A DNA stretch of 64,000 nucleotides, from the NCBI GenBank assembly GCA_037133915.1, contig JBAXND010000019.1, positions 1 through 64,000 of the forward strand, given 5' to 3'. Source of the stretch: Bacteroidota bacterium (GTDB lineage Bacteria > Bacteroidota > Bacteroidia > Bacteroidales > CAIWKO01). The notes beneath the pieces are model-generated. The model saw only the letters and a program-made list of their open reading frames with translations. It made no database searches and was not told the origin of the DNA. Shown in pieces: positions 8,842-17,880 of this stretch (its first letter is position 1; each line of letters starts with the position of its first letter). The translations under genes were made by a program, and so were the position numbers.

Positions 8842-11286
8842 ATGAGGTTAACTGCAGACGAAATCCGCCTGTGGCAGAACGAAAAACAAATAATATCAAA
8901 AGAAAACAAGATGGATAATAGTTTCCGAGATTTTTTCAAAAATAACATAGACTTTCTTTTCATACTTGATATGGAAGGAAATATCATTGAAATAAATGAT
9001 GCCGTGACCAAGATTCTTGGATACTCATCAGAAGATTTAATCGGAAAAAATGTATTGTTGGTGCATCCACCCGAATTCAGGGCACAAGCAAAAATTACAG
9101 TGCTGGATATGATTACTGGTAAAGCGGCAAGTTGCCCCTTGCCGCTGCTTGCCAAAGACGACAGTTATGTCCCTGTAGAAACGAGAGTTTACAAGGGTAT
9201 ATGGAACTCAAAGGAAGCTTTGATTGGCGTTAGCCGGAACATGACCGATTTGAAACTGTCTGAAGAAAAGTTCTCAAAAGTATTCAATTTTGCGCCGGTA
9301 CTCATGGCCATCAGCACACATAGCAGTGGTGTTTTAATAGATGTCAATCAACAATTTTTGAAATCTACCGGCTATACAAAAGACGAGGTTATCGGCAAAA
9401 CTTCAAAAGACTTAAACTTGTTTCACGACTACTGGCAAAGGCAGAAAGCGCTTGAGCTGATTGCTAAAAAGGGTGAAATACGGAATCTTGAAGTTTCCGT
9501 GAAGACCAAATCAGGCGAGCTGATGGACTGTTTGTTTTCAATGGACAATATTAAAATACAAACCCATGAATTCCTGTTAACTTCGGCTATTGACATAACT
9601 TCCATAAAACAAGCAGAGAACAAAATCAGCCAACTGTTCAAAAAGCAGAAAATGATGGCCGATATTCTGATGTTGCTCAACGGTTCAACCAATGTTGATT
9701 ATGCAATTCAAAATATCTTAAATCTGATATTGCAACAGAACGAATACAGCAGGGTTTATATTGTACAGGATTCGCCGGATATCGATTTAGATCCGACTAT
9801 TATGGAGGCATACAATCTGCGCACTTCCGGCCAGACCAAGAATTTGCTTAAATTGAATACGGTGGCCACGGATGAGTGGAAAGAAAAACTGATGAAAGAG
9901 GGCGTAATCTGCTATAAAGATATTACCGCGCTTCCGCCCGATTTTTCGAAATTACTAAGGCAGAGGGGCGCAAAATCTGTGGCGTATTTCCCTTTGCATA
10001 TCCAGAATACCTATTTGGGTTATTTAGGTATTGACATTTCGAATCCACTTATTGAATTCACCGATTCCGAACTTATTTTTGATAAGACCATTACCAATGT
10101 ACTTTCGAGTGCCCTGGAGCGGAAAAATGACATTCAGAAAATAAAGGACAGTGAATTGAGGCTGAAGCTTGCCATTGAAAGCGCCAGAGAGGGTATTTGG
10201 GATTGGAACAACGTGACAGGTCATGTATATTTTAGCGATACATGGTGTAAAATGCTTGAATATGGAACGGGAGATATCAAGCCACATGTTTCGAGTTGGG
10301 CTAAATTGGTTCATCCTGACGATTTGCAAAGTGTAAATGCAGAACTGTCAAAGCATCTCAAAGGCGAAACGGAATATTACGAAACGGTGCACCGTATTCT
10401 GACAAAAAGCGGGAAGTGGAAATGGATATTGGATCACGGACGCGTTGTTGAACGGAATCACAAAGATCAGCCGCTGCGGACAATGGGAACCCATATTGAC
10501 ATAACCGATCAGAAACATACTGAAGAGTTGCTTATTGAGGCACTGAGCACTAAGGATAAGCTGATGTCTATTATTTCACATGACCTCCGCGGGCCGATCA
10601 GCAACCTTTTGCCCACGCTTGAGCTGCTTACCGATGGTGTTAAACTGGAGGAAGGCAAAAGAGCCAAATATATGCTCAGCTTAAAAAGTTCGGCCTTAGG
10701 CACTATGGAACTGCTTGACAACCTAATGACGTGGTCAATAGAGCAGGCAGATGCGATTCAATTAACACCAGAGCCCATAAAAATCAGTGACCTTATTGAT
10801 GAATGTGTTGCCCAAACAGCACACATGCAATTCCAAAAGTCAATAACCATAGAGTTGAGGTCGCCCAAAGCGGTAAAAGTATTTGCAGATCAGGAAACAA
10901 CCAAGATTGTTCTCCGGAATCTGCTTTCAAATGCGCTTAAATTCTCGCCTAGCAAGGATACGATTATTATTTCAGTCAGAAACTGCGGAGCCTACGCGGA
11001 AATTGAATTTGCTGATAACGGACCGGGAATGTACAAAGATGAAATCGAGAACCTATTCAAATTAGTGCCTGCCGATGAGGGTGCACAGCGGTCAAGTAAA
11101 ATCGGAACCGGTTTGGGCCTGTATTTGAGCAAGGAATTTACAGAAAAGAACGGTGGAAAGATACACGTAAAAAGCGAGCCCGGAAAAGGCAGCAAGTTTA
11201 CTTTTTCTTTGCCTGTAGCTAACTCATCCACCTCCCAACTCTCGCATCATATATCCTTGCACCGAAGTCATAATCACTTCCAGTAA
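8842..11286 (+). CDS. PAS/GAF sensor histidine kinase, 3' end abutting an RHS remnant
   Basis: Up to 814 residues. An alternative ATG at 8911 would drop 23 residues. Domain order: PAS (about 28-140), PAS (about 145-260), GAF-like (about 275-430), PAS_3-type (about 440-560), HisKA with the His in SIISHDLRGPI, and HATPase with NLLSNALKFS, DNGPGM and GTGLGLYLS. The kinase fold ends naturally near FTFSLPVA. The remaining roughly 18 residues (STSQLSHHISLHRSHNHFQ) are read from sequence that is the antisense of an RHS fragment, so the original stop was probably lost when the foreign DNA arrived. The kinase core looks intact. The first two PAS units resemble units in the kinase at 4157. Confidence 0.88.
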   Translation: MRLTADEIRLWQNEKQIISKENKMDNSFRDFFKNNIDFLFILDMEGNIIEINDAVTKILGYSSEDLIGKNVLLVHPPEFRAQAKITVLDMITGKAASCPLPLLAKDDSYVPVETRVYKGIWNSKEALIGVSRNMTDLKLSEEKFSKVFNFAPVLMAISTHSSGVLIDVNQQFLKSTGYTKDEVIGKTSKDLNLFHDYWQRQKALELIAKKGEIRNLEVSVKTKSGELMDCLFSMDNIKIQTHEFLLTSAIDITSIKQAENKISQLFKKQKMMADILMLLNGSTNVDYAIQNILNLILQQNEYSRVYIVQDSPDIDLDPTIMEAYNLRTSGQTKNLLKLNTVATDEWKEKLMKEGVICYKDITALPPDFSKLLRQRGAKSVAYFPLHIQNTYLGYLGIDISNPLIEFTDSELIFDKTITNVLSSALERKNDIQKIKDSELRLKLAIESAREGIWDWNNVTGHVYFSDTWCKMLEYGTGDIKPHVSSWAKLVHPDDLQSVNAELSKHLKGETEYYETVHRILTKSGKWKWILDHGRVVERNHKDQPLRTMGTHIDITDQKHTEELLIEALSTKDKLMSIISHDLRGPISNLLPTLELLTDGVKLEEGKRAKYMLSLKSSALGTMELLDNLMTWSIEQADAIQLTPEPIKISDLIDECVAQTAHMQFQKSITIELRSPKAVKVFADQETTKIVLRNLLSNALKFSPSKDTIIISVRNCGAYAEIEFADNGPGMYKDEIENLFKLVPADEGAQRSSKIGTGLGLYLSKEFTEKNGGKIHVKSEPGKGSKFTFSLPVANSSTSQLSHHISLHRSHNHFQ

Positions 11287-12163
11287 CTCCCGTAATTTCA
11301 TCATCTTTTTCCTGGCCATTGAAACCGAAACGGTAGCTATTAGATGAGGACGACCTTTTTTGCATCAACATGCCAAAAGGATAATAATCCTGCGACGATA
11401 TTTTAACTGCCGAATACGCTGTGACGAGCCCGCCATTGGAAGTCCCGTAGGCATACCTGCTATCAGAAACAGTGGTCAATATATTTCCCAAGTGATTTGC
11501 CAATTCGTAATCCTTTTTGAACGGTAAATATAATGAAAAATTGTTAAACTATCTAACGCCTGATTGTTTTTACACCAAGGCTTTAGAACCATAGTGGGTC
11601 ATACTTATAATTTAGGGCGAGTTTGCCTCCAGTTGAAACAAATATTGAATCGATTTTTCCGTCGGTGCGCTAAGCTATTGCCTTAATACCCAGTTTGCTT
11701 AGCTGTTAATATTTTCAATTTCATCATACTTGTAATTGCCTTCACTCTGATTATCTCTATCGGAGTTATTGTCATTGCTATGCGCCGCATCTGCAATACA
11801 GTCCAATCGGCCAGTGCCATAGTAGTTATAACATTTTTGGTAATCAAAAGGTCCTCCGCTCATTTCTCGCTTTAGAGTCTCAATATTACCGTTAGCATCA
11901 TAAATGTATGATGCGCTGAAGGCACCGTCTGTTTGAATGGTCTTGCTATTGCCAGTACGAAGATTTCCTGAAGCATAAGCATTCATTTTCTTAATCCTGT
12001 TTAGTTGGTCATATTTATATTTGCGAAGCAACGGCATCATATTTTGTGACGAGCCAATCGGGCAAATTAATGACACCATTGCCTGGATATTTCTATTGTA
12101 AAGATTATTGGTACGATGGCCTCACTTGCAATGAAATGATCGACAGTAGTAAAGTTTTTCCAC
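11219..12163 (-). pseudogene. decayed RHS/YD-repeat protein remnant
   Basis: Two open fragments on the minus strand (12079-11699 and 11503-11219) carry hallmarks of RHS C-terminal cores: YKYDQLNRI, YIYDANGNI, then DYYPFGM, FNGQEKDDE, YDFGARIYDARVGRWMS. The stretch between them (11504-11698) retains a YKYDP-like piece but has stops and frame changes. The usual continuation after GRW (a VDPL-type motif and the variable toxin tip) is absent because the sequence ends at the kinase junction near 11219. This is a dead fragment, either a leftover of an RHS locus or cargo of the adjacent element. Confidence 0.8.
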
Positions 12164-13558
12164 TCATCCCTTGACGGTATTCCACGGCATTATTCCTTCC
12201 CCTGGATCTGCATCAAATATTTTATATTTTCGGCCCTTCTCTAAAAAGCGGTTTTTAACTGTTTCAGCAATGCCACCTGACACGGAAACCGCAATATCTG
12301 AATCATGCACTATTTCATATGAGCCACGCATTTTTCCTTCTTTGGTAGATTGGGAAATAGTGACCAACGCAGAATTCATATAGAGCTTGCGGAGTTCCTT
12401 AAGTTCTAATGCCCCGATGCGCATGTTATCCAGACTGTCAATAAAGATGAAGTTAAAGGTGTTAGGCTTTACCTCATTCACCAAATCCTGATAAGTGCGC
12501 AGGTCGGCCAGAAATAGGTTTTCCGTTGCTGCATTGTTATTGATGAACTTGTCTTTCATGGTTTTGGAAAAGCCCTCTTCGCCACTGATATATATAACCC
12601 TTCCAAAGTTTACTGCTAGGTAATTAGCAAACTGTATGGCGAAAGTGGATTTGCCTTCACCGGCCATTCCGTGCAGGGCGCAATGGAAGTTCAGTGATGG
12701 CAGACCAAAAAAATACTGCCAGCGGCCTTGAAAATTAAGTGCCTGATATTCCATTTCAGTCAAGTGGGCACTGCTGATGATTTTACTACCTGGATTAACG
12801 TTATCAGCCGTCTTTGCAGGAGTTGTTAGCTGTTTATAAACGTTTAGCTCACGTTTCGGCGCGGTATTTACGGCAGATTTTTCAAGTGGGAGGCGGAGGT
12901 TCGGGACAGTTTTTATTATGACTTCTTTTTCGATAGTTAATAGCCGCTTAGTCTTACTCAACATGGCTTTCAGCTCATCAATTTCAGTATCAAGTAACGT
13001 TAGCTTAGCGTTTATATCCTGAATTCTAACGTTTAACTCACGGATTTCCAATTGTTGCTGCTTTTCGCGACGCTCTTTGGTCAGCAACTCAAACGCAATA
13101 CCACTAAGGCACCCCCAAATTCCACCTTTAAATGCCCCGGCTAAACGTTTATTTGGGTCACGCTTATCTTCTTTAGCGTGGCTATAGCCAATCAAAGTTC
13201 CTGCACTTGCGCCAAGGAGCACAATATTGCCTGCCCCCATATTCTTTAGAATTTGTAACTCTTTGGTAATTGCCATCTTTTGCTGCTGCAATTTTTTAGC
13301 ATCTTCTTCCTTTTGTTTCAATTTTAATTGCAGGGCAATGAATTCCTTATTAGGGACTACCTCAGTAATCGTTTTTATGACTGGCTCTGGGTTGTCATTC
13401 ACTAGCCCTTTCAATTGCTTCTGGAATTCTTCTTCTGCTTTTTTTTGAGATTTGTTATTTTGCCAGAATAAAGACCGGCAGGACGAGCTGCAAAAACTTG
13501 CATCGTCTCGCTGTGCAGTAAACTCTTTGCTGCAACGTTTACATATTTTTGTTTTCAT
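12164..13558 (-). CDS. zinc-ribbon, coiled-coil, RecA-like ATPase of a mobile element
   Basis: About 464 residues from the ATG at 13558; a TTG at 13570 is less likely. The N-terminus has a four-Cys zinc-binding pattern (CKRC...FCSSSC, residues about 5-30). A charged coiled coil (about 60-120) follows, then a glycine-rich hydrophobic stretch (about 115-165, GASAGTLIGY...GGIWGCLSGIAF) that could be a membrane hairpin, and a second coiled coil (about 165-215). The C-terminal half is a RecA/KaiC-like ATPase with Walker A GMAGEGKST (about 300) and Walker B FIFIDSLD (about 375). The ATPase resembles plasmid RepA or RadA-like helicase/loader domains. Together with the VirE-N primase-helicase upstream it suggests replication or mobilisation of the element. 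The full domain combination is one I do not recognise as a named family. Confidence 0.65.
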   Translation of the reverse strand: MKTKICKRCSKEFTAQRDDASFCSSSCRSLFWQNNKSQKKAEEEFQKQLKGLVNDNPEPVIKTITEVVPNKEFIALQLKLKQKEEDAKKLQQQKMAITKELQILKNMGAGNIVLLGASAGTLIGYSHAKEDKRDPNKRLAGAFKGGIWGCLSGIAFELLTKERREKQQQLEIRELNVRIQDINAKLTLLDTEIDELKAMLSKTKRLLTIEKEVIIKTVPNLRLPLEKSAVNTAPKRELNVYKQLTTPAKTADNVNPGSKIISSAHLTEMEYQALNFQGRWQYFFGLPSLNFHCALHGMAGEGKSTFAIQFANYLAVNFGRVIYISGEEGFSKTMKDKFINNNAATENLFLADLRTYQDLVNEVKPNTFNFIFIDSLDNMRIGALELKELRKLYMNSALVTISQSTKEGKMRGSYEIVHDSDIAVSVSGGIAETVKNRFLEKGRKYKIFDADPGEGIMPWNTVKG

Positions 13559-13624
13559 AATTATTATCAATTATCAAGAAGGCGGGAGCAAACATGTGTC
13601 ACTCCCGCCGGTTTATAATTATAG

Positions 13625-13816
13625 TTACTCATCATCGGATACTGCAAGCTCTTCAAGCTCTTCTATGGCACCACGGTCATTTTTGTTGTAATGCACATCA
13701 ATCAGAAGCTCGCCTTCTATCGTTGCTCCGGTGATTTCATTTTCCAAATCGTGAGCATTCAGTATCTCTGCAAACTCAACGATGTTGTCCGTATGGACTG
13801 TAAATTCAATTTTCAT
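13625..13816 (-). CDS. small acidic protein of unknown function
   Basis: 63 residues, rich in Glu and Asp, no Cys, no membrane segment. I do not recognise the family. It lies between the ATPase and primase genes on the same strand, which supports a real gene within the element's minus-strand operon. The composition (an alternating FTVHTDNIVEFAEIL start and an acidic tail) suggests a small soluble alpha/beta protein. A chance reading frame cannot be excluded. Confidence 0.45.
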   Translation of the reverse strand: MKIEFTVHTDNIVEFAEILNAHDLENEITGATIEGELLIDVHYNKNDRGAIEELEELAVSDDE

Positions 13817-14108
13817 ATTTTTAAAATTATAAGGTTATATATTCGAATTATTTCCGGGAAACTGCATTGTTTGCTGGTGGCGATTTGTTGGATATGGAAT
13901 AATTGAAGTTTTTCATAATGGGGATTTTAAGCTGAATTTTTATGTGTGCTGCTTTTTTTAAAATTTCTGCGTCCTTACGTCCAGTTTTAAGGGTTTAGGT
14001 TGGACTCAGAAATGGATGTTTTAAGTTTTGTATAAATCGCTGATTATCTTCTTTTAATATTTTTTTGGATTTAGTGGACGTAGAAAAATAAAAAAATATG
14101 ATACACTC
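13817..14108. other. AT-rich gap with no recognised gene
   Basis: This 292-bp stretch lies between two minus-strand genes of the mobile-like module. It is AT-rich with poly-T and poly-A runs. I see no tRNA, no good reading frame and no clear TAnnTTTG box. Confidence 0.5.
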
Positions 14109-16451
14109 TCAGGGTGGTGGAAAAGTAATATACCGTACATTACCGCTTTTCCTTTCATTCGCATCGGGATCCACAGCAGAGAAATGCCCGGAGTACTTGG
14201 CATAAGTTCTTAGGCACTCGGTAAATCGTCGCTGTTTGAAACTCTTGATATCGGCAAATTCAGGGGATTCCAACAGAAAACGGTCAAATAGTCCTTTTTT
14301 GTCATACTCGATTCCGGGCTTGATTTCGCCCTCTTTCACTTGACTGTCCATGAATTCAACAAACTCCTGGTTTGTGTTTTCAAGAAGTTTCCGCCGGTTC
14401 AGATTTACCGGAGCGGCCACAACGATTCCAGTTTTTAAGTATGAACTAATGCAAAAAAGACAGAAGTTGAAAAATTTCATCCATTCCGTTTCGTCCCAGT
14501 CGCGAAAAAACCAATGGTGAAATTCATCTTCCGGACTAAATTTTTCATTGTAATAGTCTGCAAATTCAAACTCAATAGCTCTGTCACGGGCGCTGGCTCC
14601 TTCAATGCGGATGGTCTTGTTTGTGGAGATGATCATTTTTGCTTTGACCTTAAAAGGCTTGATATTCTTTTTATCGACAACAATGCCTTCGGTAATATCA
14701 TTAAACAGACTTTCAAAGTCAAAGCTCTTTTTAACATCGTTCAGGTGGACGATCTGCGTATCAAGATCTAATTCCTGATACTTGTGTTTATTGGCAGAAT
14801 CAAAGTCTTTCCCGTTAAGCTCAGTGTATTTTTTGGCATATCCCAGCCCCTGCCCAAGTAGGGTCTTTCCCGTTCTTCCGCTGGGCACGTCCGAAATCTT
14901 ACTGTCGGTTAGGACCACTGCTTTGAGCTTGCCAGAAAAATGGCTATGAAGCAAATAGCCGATGATTGAAGTTAATGATTCGTAGCGTTCAGGGTTTTTG
15001 CCGCATAGGTTGAAAGTAAAAAATGAAAACTCGCCCTTTTCTTGTGGCGACGACGACATAAAATCCAAAAAGGTAAAACCCCGGTCAACTATCTGATTTT
15101 TCCATATCAAACCGGCTAGCTGTTCATATGGTAATAATTGGTACCCGTCACGTGTGCAGCGGACAAAACCATTTTTAAAGTAGATAAAGCATGTGTCTTT
15201 TGTATCCTCTGTAAATTGAAATTGCTCCTTTGGCCGTAGAAGATTCAATCTATTCTCGCAGAAATAGTGGGATGGATTACGATAGATTTTGCCAATCAGA
15301 AATTCCCTCGAGACACCGCCCGGCAGATTTTCAGGTAGGCTCTCAAGGAAGTGTATGAACGCATCCTGAATATGCGTCACGCTAACTTCTTCAATGATCT
15401 GATCAACCACCCTTACAAATACGAAGTTTTTACCTATATCAAACCTGCGAAATCCAAGTCCGTACAATACTTCAATCCACTTCGTATAATCAATTTTTAG
15501 GTCTTTAAGGTTCCCGTCCTTGTCGTAGGATGGAGTATAGAATATTATGTCTTCAAGTGGCTTTATTCCTCGTGTTACATCAGGAATTTTTGATTCTTGC
15601 TTGCCGAGTTTACCCGTAACAAAAGAGATCAGGCTTTTTATTGATATATTTCTACTCCCGGATTTCATGCACTCGTGATACTGTTTTGAGCAATCTTTCT
15701 GGTTGTAGCCGGGATAAAATTTGCTGATTCGGTGAAAGTATTGTTCACCGGCGGCACCGAAAGCGTCGGTAAGTGCAAATGCCAGCATGATCCAATCATT
15801 GTAGTTTGTGGTAACATCAATGCTTGCAGCTTCTAATTTTGAAATGAGGTGCTCTATATCTGGCGTAAGCTTTTTTGGACTGTCATCTGGCTTATTAACC
15901 ACAGCGACAAATTCGATGGCGTTATCATTTATGAAGATATCTGGATCATAGGAGTAAAAGCACAAGCGGCTTTCGTCCTTAACCTGTTTATCTACCTCAA
16001 TAGCATATTGCTCCTTAAAATAACTGCAAATGGATTCAAATAAGTGATTAGGAGGGGAGCTGCCAATTTTCAAGATACACTTCAACCCATTACCGCTTGG
16101 GCTGACGAACATTATTTTAATAAATGGATCATCCTTTAACTGTTCCTTCTTCTTGTCGACATCTTCTAGCTTATCAATATCAATTTGAATAAGTCCAGTT
16201 GTGCTTATGATATTAGCTTTTTTGTGCCCCCCTGAACATTCAGCGGAAAGCGTTACCGCAGGAAGAGTCCGTTTGAGTTTAGATCTTTCGTTGCTATCTG
16301 CTGCGCTTCGGATATGCTCAATGGTTTTTTTTATTGAGCGACCATGGATTTTCCCAGATTTGATGGATCTAACAAAATCATCAATACTAATAGAGGACGG
16401 ATGCTTATCCGCGATGCTTTCAAAATGTGATATTTTTTCAAATTCTTCCAT
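14109..16451 (-). CDS. VirE N-domain primase/helicase-like protein
   Basis: 780 residues. Residues about 40-190 match the VirE N-terminal (BT4734-like) domain common on Bacteroidetes mobile elements, with the signatures GLIQIDIDKL, SPSGNGLKC and DESRLCFYSYDP. Residues about 205-290 look like a primase C-terminal helical module (NDWIMLAFALTDAFG, FYPGYNQKDC). The C half (about 480-720) is a superfamily 3-like helicase: a degenerate P-loop SGRTGKT (about 525), an acidic segment VHLNDVKK, then IISTNK and RDRAIEFEF. Such proteins replicate plasmids, phages and integrated elements. It is followed on the same strand by the small acidic gene and the zinc-ribbon ATPase, forming a replication-type operon. 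No relaxase or integrase is adjacent. Confidence 0.75.
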   Translation of the reverse strand: MEEFEKISHFESIADKHPSSISIDDFVRSIKSGKIHGRSIKKTIEHIRSAADSNERSKLKRTLPAVTLSAECSGGHKKANIISTTGLIQIDIDKLEDVDKKKEQLKDDPFIKIMFVSPSGNGLKCILKIGSSPPNHLFESICSYFKEQYAIEVDKQVKDESRLCFYSYDPDIFINDNAIEFVAVVNKPDDSPKKLTPDIEHLISKLEAASIDVTTNYNDWIMLAFALTDAFGAAGEQYFHRISKFYPGYNQKDCSKQYHECMKSGSRNISIKSLISFVTGKLGKQESKIPDVTRGIKPLEDIIFYTPSYDKDGNLKDLKIDYTKWIEVLYGLGFRRFDIGKNFVFVRVVDQIIEEVSVTHIQDAFIHFLESLPENLPGGVSREFLIGKIYRNPSHYFCENRLNLLRPKEQFQFTEDTKDTCFIYFKNGFVRCTRDGYQLLPYEQLAGLIWKNQIVDRGFTFLDFMSSSPQEKGEFSFFTFNLCGKNPERYESLTSIIGYLLHSHFSGKLKAVVLTDSKISDVPSGRTGKTLLGQGLGYAKKYTELNGKDFDSANKHKYQELDLDTQIVHLNDVKKSFDFESLFNDITEGIVVDKKNIKPFKVKAKMIISTNKTIRIEGASARDRAIEFEFADYYNEKFSPEDEFHHWFFRDWDETEWMKFFNFCLFCISSYLKTGIVVAAPVNLNRRKLLENTNQEFVEFMDSQVKEGEIKPGIEYDKKGLFDRFLLESPEFADIKSFKQRRFTECLRTYAKYSGHFSAVDPDANERKSGNVRYITFPPP

Positions 16452-16456
16452 AGGGC

Positions 16457-16777
16457 CTATTTAATTAATCCCAGCTCTGAGGCCAGATCTTGGGTGTGCA
16501 TTTTTGAAACGTCTCTAATTCCTCTTGTTTTTGGCGGGTAGTTGTACATTTCTTCCATCAAACAATTGAAGAAATTTGCCAAGACTGCAAGATGACCGGC
16601 CGGCATTTCGTAGTGCTCAGTAGCCTTGGTATAGATGTATTTTTCAAAGGTCCGTGGGTTTATGCCAAGTAGTTTTGGCAGAATCCTTTTCGCCAGTACG
16701 TATTCGCCATGAGGGAAAAAATCAATTTTTTCTTTGATTTTGTACTTTAGTACACTTTTATTACGTATCTTTGTCAT
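16457..16777 (-). CDS. small HTH-like DNA-binding protein
   Basis: 106 residues. The segment around LAKRILPKLLGINPRTFEKYI reads like a helix-turn-helix core, followed by a helical tail (LAVLANFFNCLMEEMY). It sits only 5 bp upstream of the primase gene and is the first gene after the divergent control region, like a Cro-type or replication-control protein of a mobile element. Family assignment is by context and pattern only. Confidence 0.5.
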   Translation of the reverse strand: MTKIRNKSVLKYKIKEKIDFFPHGEYVLAKRILPKLLGINPRTFEKYIYTKATEHYEMPAGHLAVLANFFNCLMEEMYNYPPKTRGIRDVSKMHTQDLASELGLIK

Positions 16778-16785
16778 GTTTTACG

Positions 16786-16830
16786 AATGTAATTTCCAAA
16801 TAATGTAAAATATATTCGTTACAAATGTAA
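16786..16830. promoter_or_regulatory. three AATGTAA repeats: candidate repressor operators
   Basis: Three identical direct copies of AATGTAA lie at 16786-16792, 16802-16808 and 16824-16830, and ACGAAT (16783-16788) is mirrored by ATTCGT (16814-16819). They fill the gap between the divergent HTH genes, and the last copy overlaps a minus-strand -7 box. This is the arrangement expected for an element immunity or lysogeny-type switch controlled by the XRE protein. Confidence 0.5.
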
Positions 16831-16851
16831 AGTATTATCTGTATATGGCAA
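16822..16851 (-). promoter_or_regulatory. promoter of the element's replication operon
   Basis: On the minus strand, TTG (16851-16849), a 19-nt spacer and TACATTTG (16829-16822) match the Bacteroidetes consensus. The predicted start of transcription is near 16815, about 38 nt before the ATG at 16777. It overlaps the third AATGTAA repeat. Confidence 0.65.
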
Positions 16852-16890
16852 GATTTAATTTGCTTTTTTATTAACAATAAATCATAAAAT

Positions 16891-17448
16891 ATGAATATTG
16901 GATTAAAAATCAAGGAAGTAGCAGATAAAAAAAATATCTCCGCAAAAGATCTTGCTGATCGCATTGGAAGGACCCGTCAAGCGGTTTATGATATATACAG
17001 TGGTAAAGTATCTATAAATGTTACATTACTTGAAAGTATTTGTAATGCTTTGGGAATCGAAGTATATAGCCTCTTTACAACAGAAAATACGCTACCGAAA
17101 TCAAAAGAGGAATTAAAGGAGTTAATTGGTACAGTATTGGGAGAAGTCATTAAGAAGAACTATGTTGATCTGACTACTGTGAAAAGTCTAGTCATGCGAT
17201 TATTATATAAGGCTCATGGAGGTGACGGAATAGTAAGTCTTGGTTTGGCGAAAGACAAGGAAACTGGCATGTACGTATTTTCGGAAGAGTATCGTCCTTT
17301 GAAAAGCAAACTTAGCGATAAGGAATTGGCTGAGTTCGGAAAGCAATACTTTGGCAATTTTTTCGGTGGAATTAAAGAGCAATTAGATTATTCCGAATAT
17401 AGTAAAATCATTTCCGGCTATATTGATCGAAAATTCGGTAGCAATTAA
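16891..17448 (+). CDS. XRE-family repressor of the mobile-like module
   Basis: 185 residues. An N-terminal XRE helix-turn-helix (about 4-60) contains ISAKDLADRIGRTRQAVYD and the SLFTTE boundary. A helical linker and a C-terminal domain of unknown type follow (FSEEYRPLKSKLSDKELAEFGKQYF). It is divergent from the small HTH gene and the primase operon and faces the AATGTAA repeats, so a cI-like repressor role is inferred. No Ser-Lys autoprotease signature of LexA/CI type is evident, so SOS cleavage is not suggested. No Bacteroidetes promoter with a perfect -7 box is seen for it; TTAATTTG (16855-16862) has one mismatch. Confidence 0.75.
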   Translation: MNIGLKIKEVADKKNISAKDLADRIGRTRQAVYDIYSGKVSINVTLLESICNALGIEVYSLFTTENTLPKSKEELKELIGTVLGEVIKKNYVDLTTVKSLVMRLLYKAHGGDGIVSLGLAKDKETGMYVFSEEYRPLKSKLSDKELAEFGKQYFGNFFGGIKEQLDYSEYSKIISGYIDRKFGSN

Positions 17449-17606
17449 CTTTGGCTATGGCCGTACCTTCAAGGTGCTGATATTCAATACTGCGTCAGTT
17501 GCGTCAGTGCAAGATTATTTCGAGTCCTATTAATGACCTGTAAAACAACAATATAACAATTACTAAATCAATGAAACTTATAGACCCGTCTTCCACCCTT
17601 AAATAG

Positions 17607-17629
17607 AAAAAGCGCCTCAAGGCGCTTTT
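17607..17629. terminator. intrinsic terminator hairpin, possibly bidirectional
   Basis: AAAAAGCGCC (17607-17616), loop TCAA, then GGCGCTTTT (17621-17629). On the minus strand it ends in a T-rich run; on the plus strand it is followed by TTTTT at about 17634. It overlaps the stop codon of the antitoxin-like gene. Confidence 0.8.
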
Positions 17630-17865
17630 GTCGTTTTTAACCATTCGTCAACGTCTTTATCGGCCTGCTCTCCGGTAATAATTTGCCCATTTCGATATTG
17701 GACTTGCGATTCGGCAATCGCATTTTTTTGTTCGTCGGATAAGGGGAAACTAGTATTGTCGGTCTCCTCATTTTCAAGGAGTCGGTATACCTCTTCAAGT
17801 ATCCTGTTGTTTTTTGTATGATTAATCTTTTGGATTAAACGCTGTTTTAATTCAAATACTGTCAT
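17617..17865 (-). CDS. solo antitoxin-like addiction module component
   Basis: 82 residues from the ATG at 17865; upstream codons lie before the promoter. The pattern MTVFELKQRLIQKI, a central LSDEQKNAIAESQ and the C-terminal ADKDVDEWLK resemble the small antitoxins of Bacteroidetes type II (ParD/RelB-like) modules, in which the C-terminal helix wraps a RelE/ParE toxin. No toxin gene follows: the stop codon sits inside a terminator. It is therefore an orphan antitoxin, an immunity relic, or a member of another small regulator family. Confidence 0.5.
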   Translation of the reverse strand: MTVFELKQRLIQKINHTKNNRILEEVYRLLENEETDNTSFPLSDEQKNAIAESQVQYRNGQIITGEQADKDVDEWLKTTKAP

Positions 17866-17880
17866 GGCAGTTTTTTTTAG

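Noticed and set aside
17490..17515. Short direct repeat TGCGTCAGT as an element end
   Set aside because: Only about 9 bp, adjacent copies with no matching copy at the left side of the module near 11.2-12.2 kb.
17500..17560. TTCGAGTCC resembling the T-arm of a tRNA, as a possible attachment site
   Set aside because: The bases before and after do not pair to form a T-stem, so there is no tRNA or tRNA end here.
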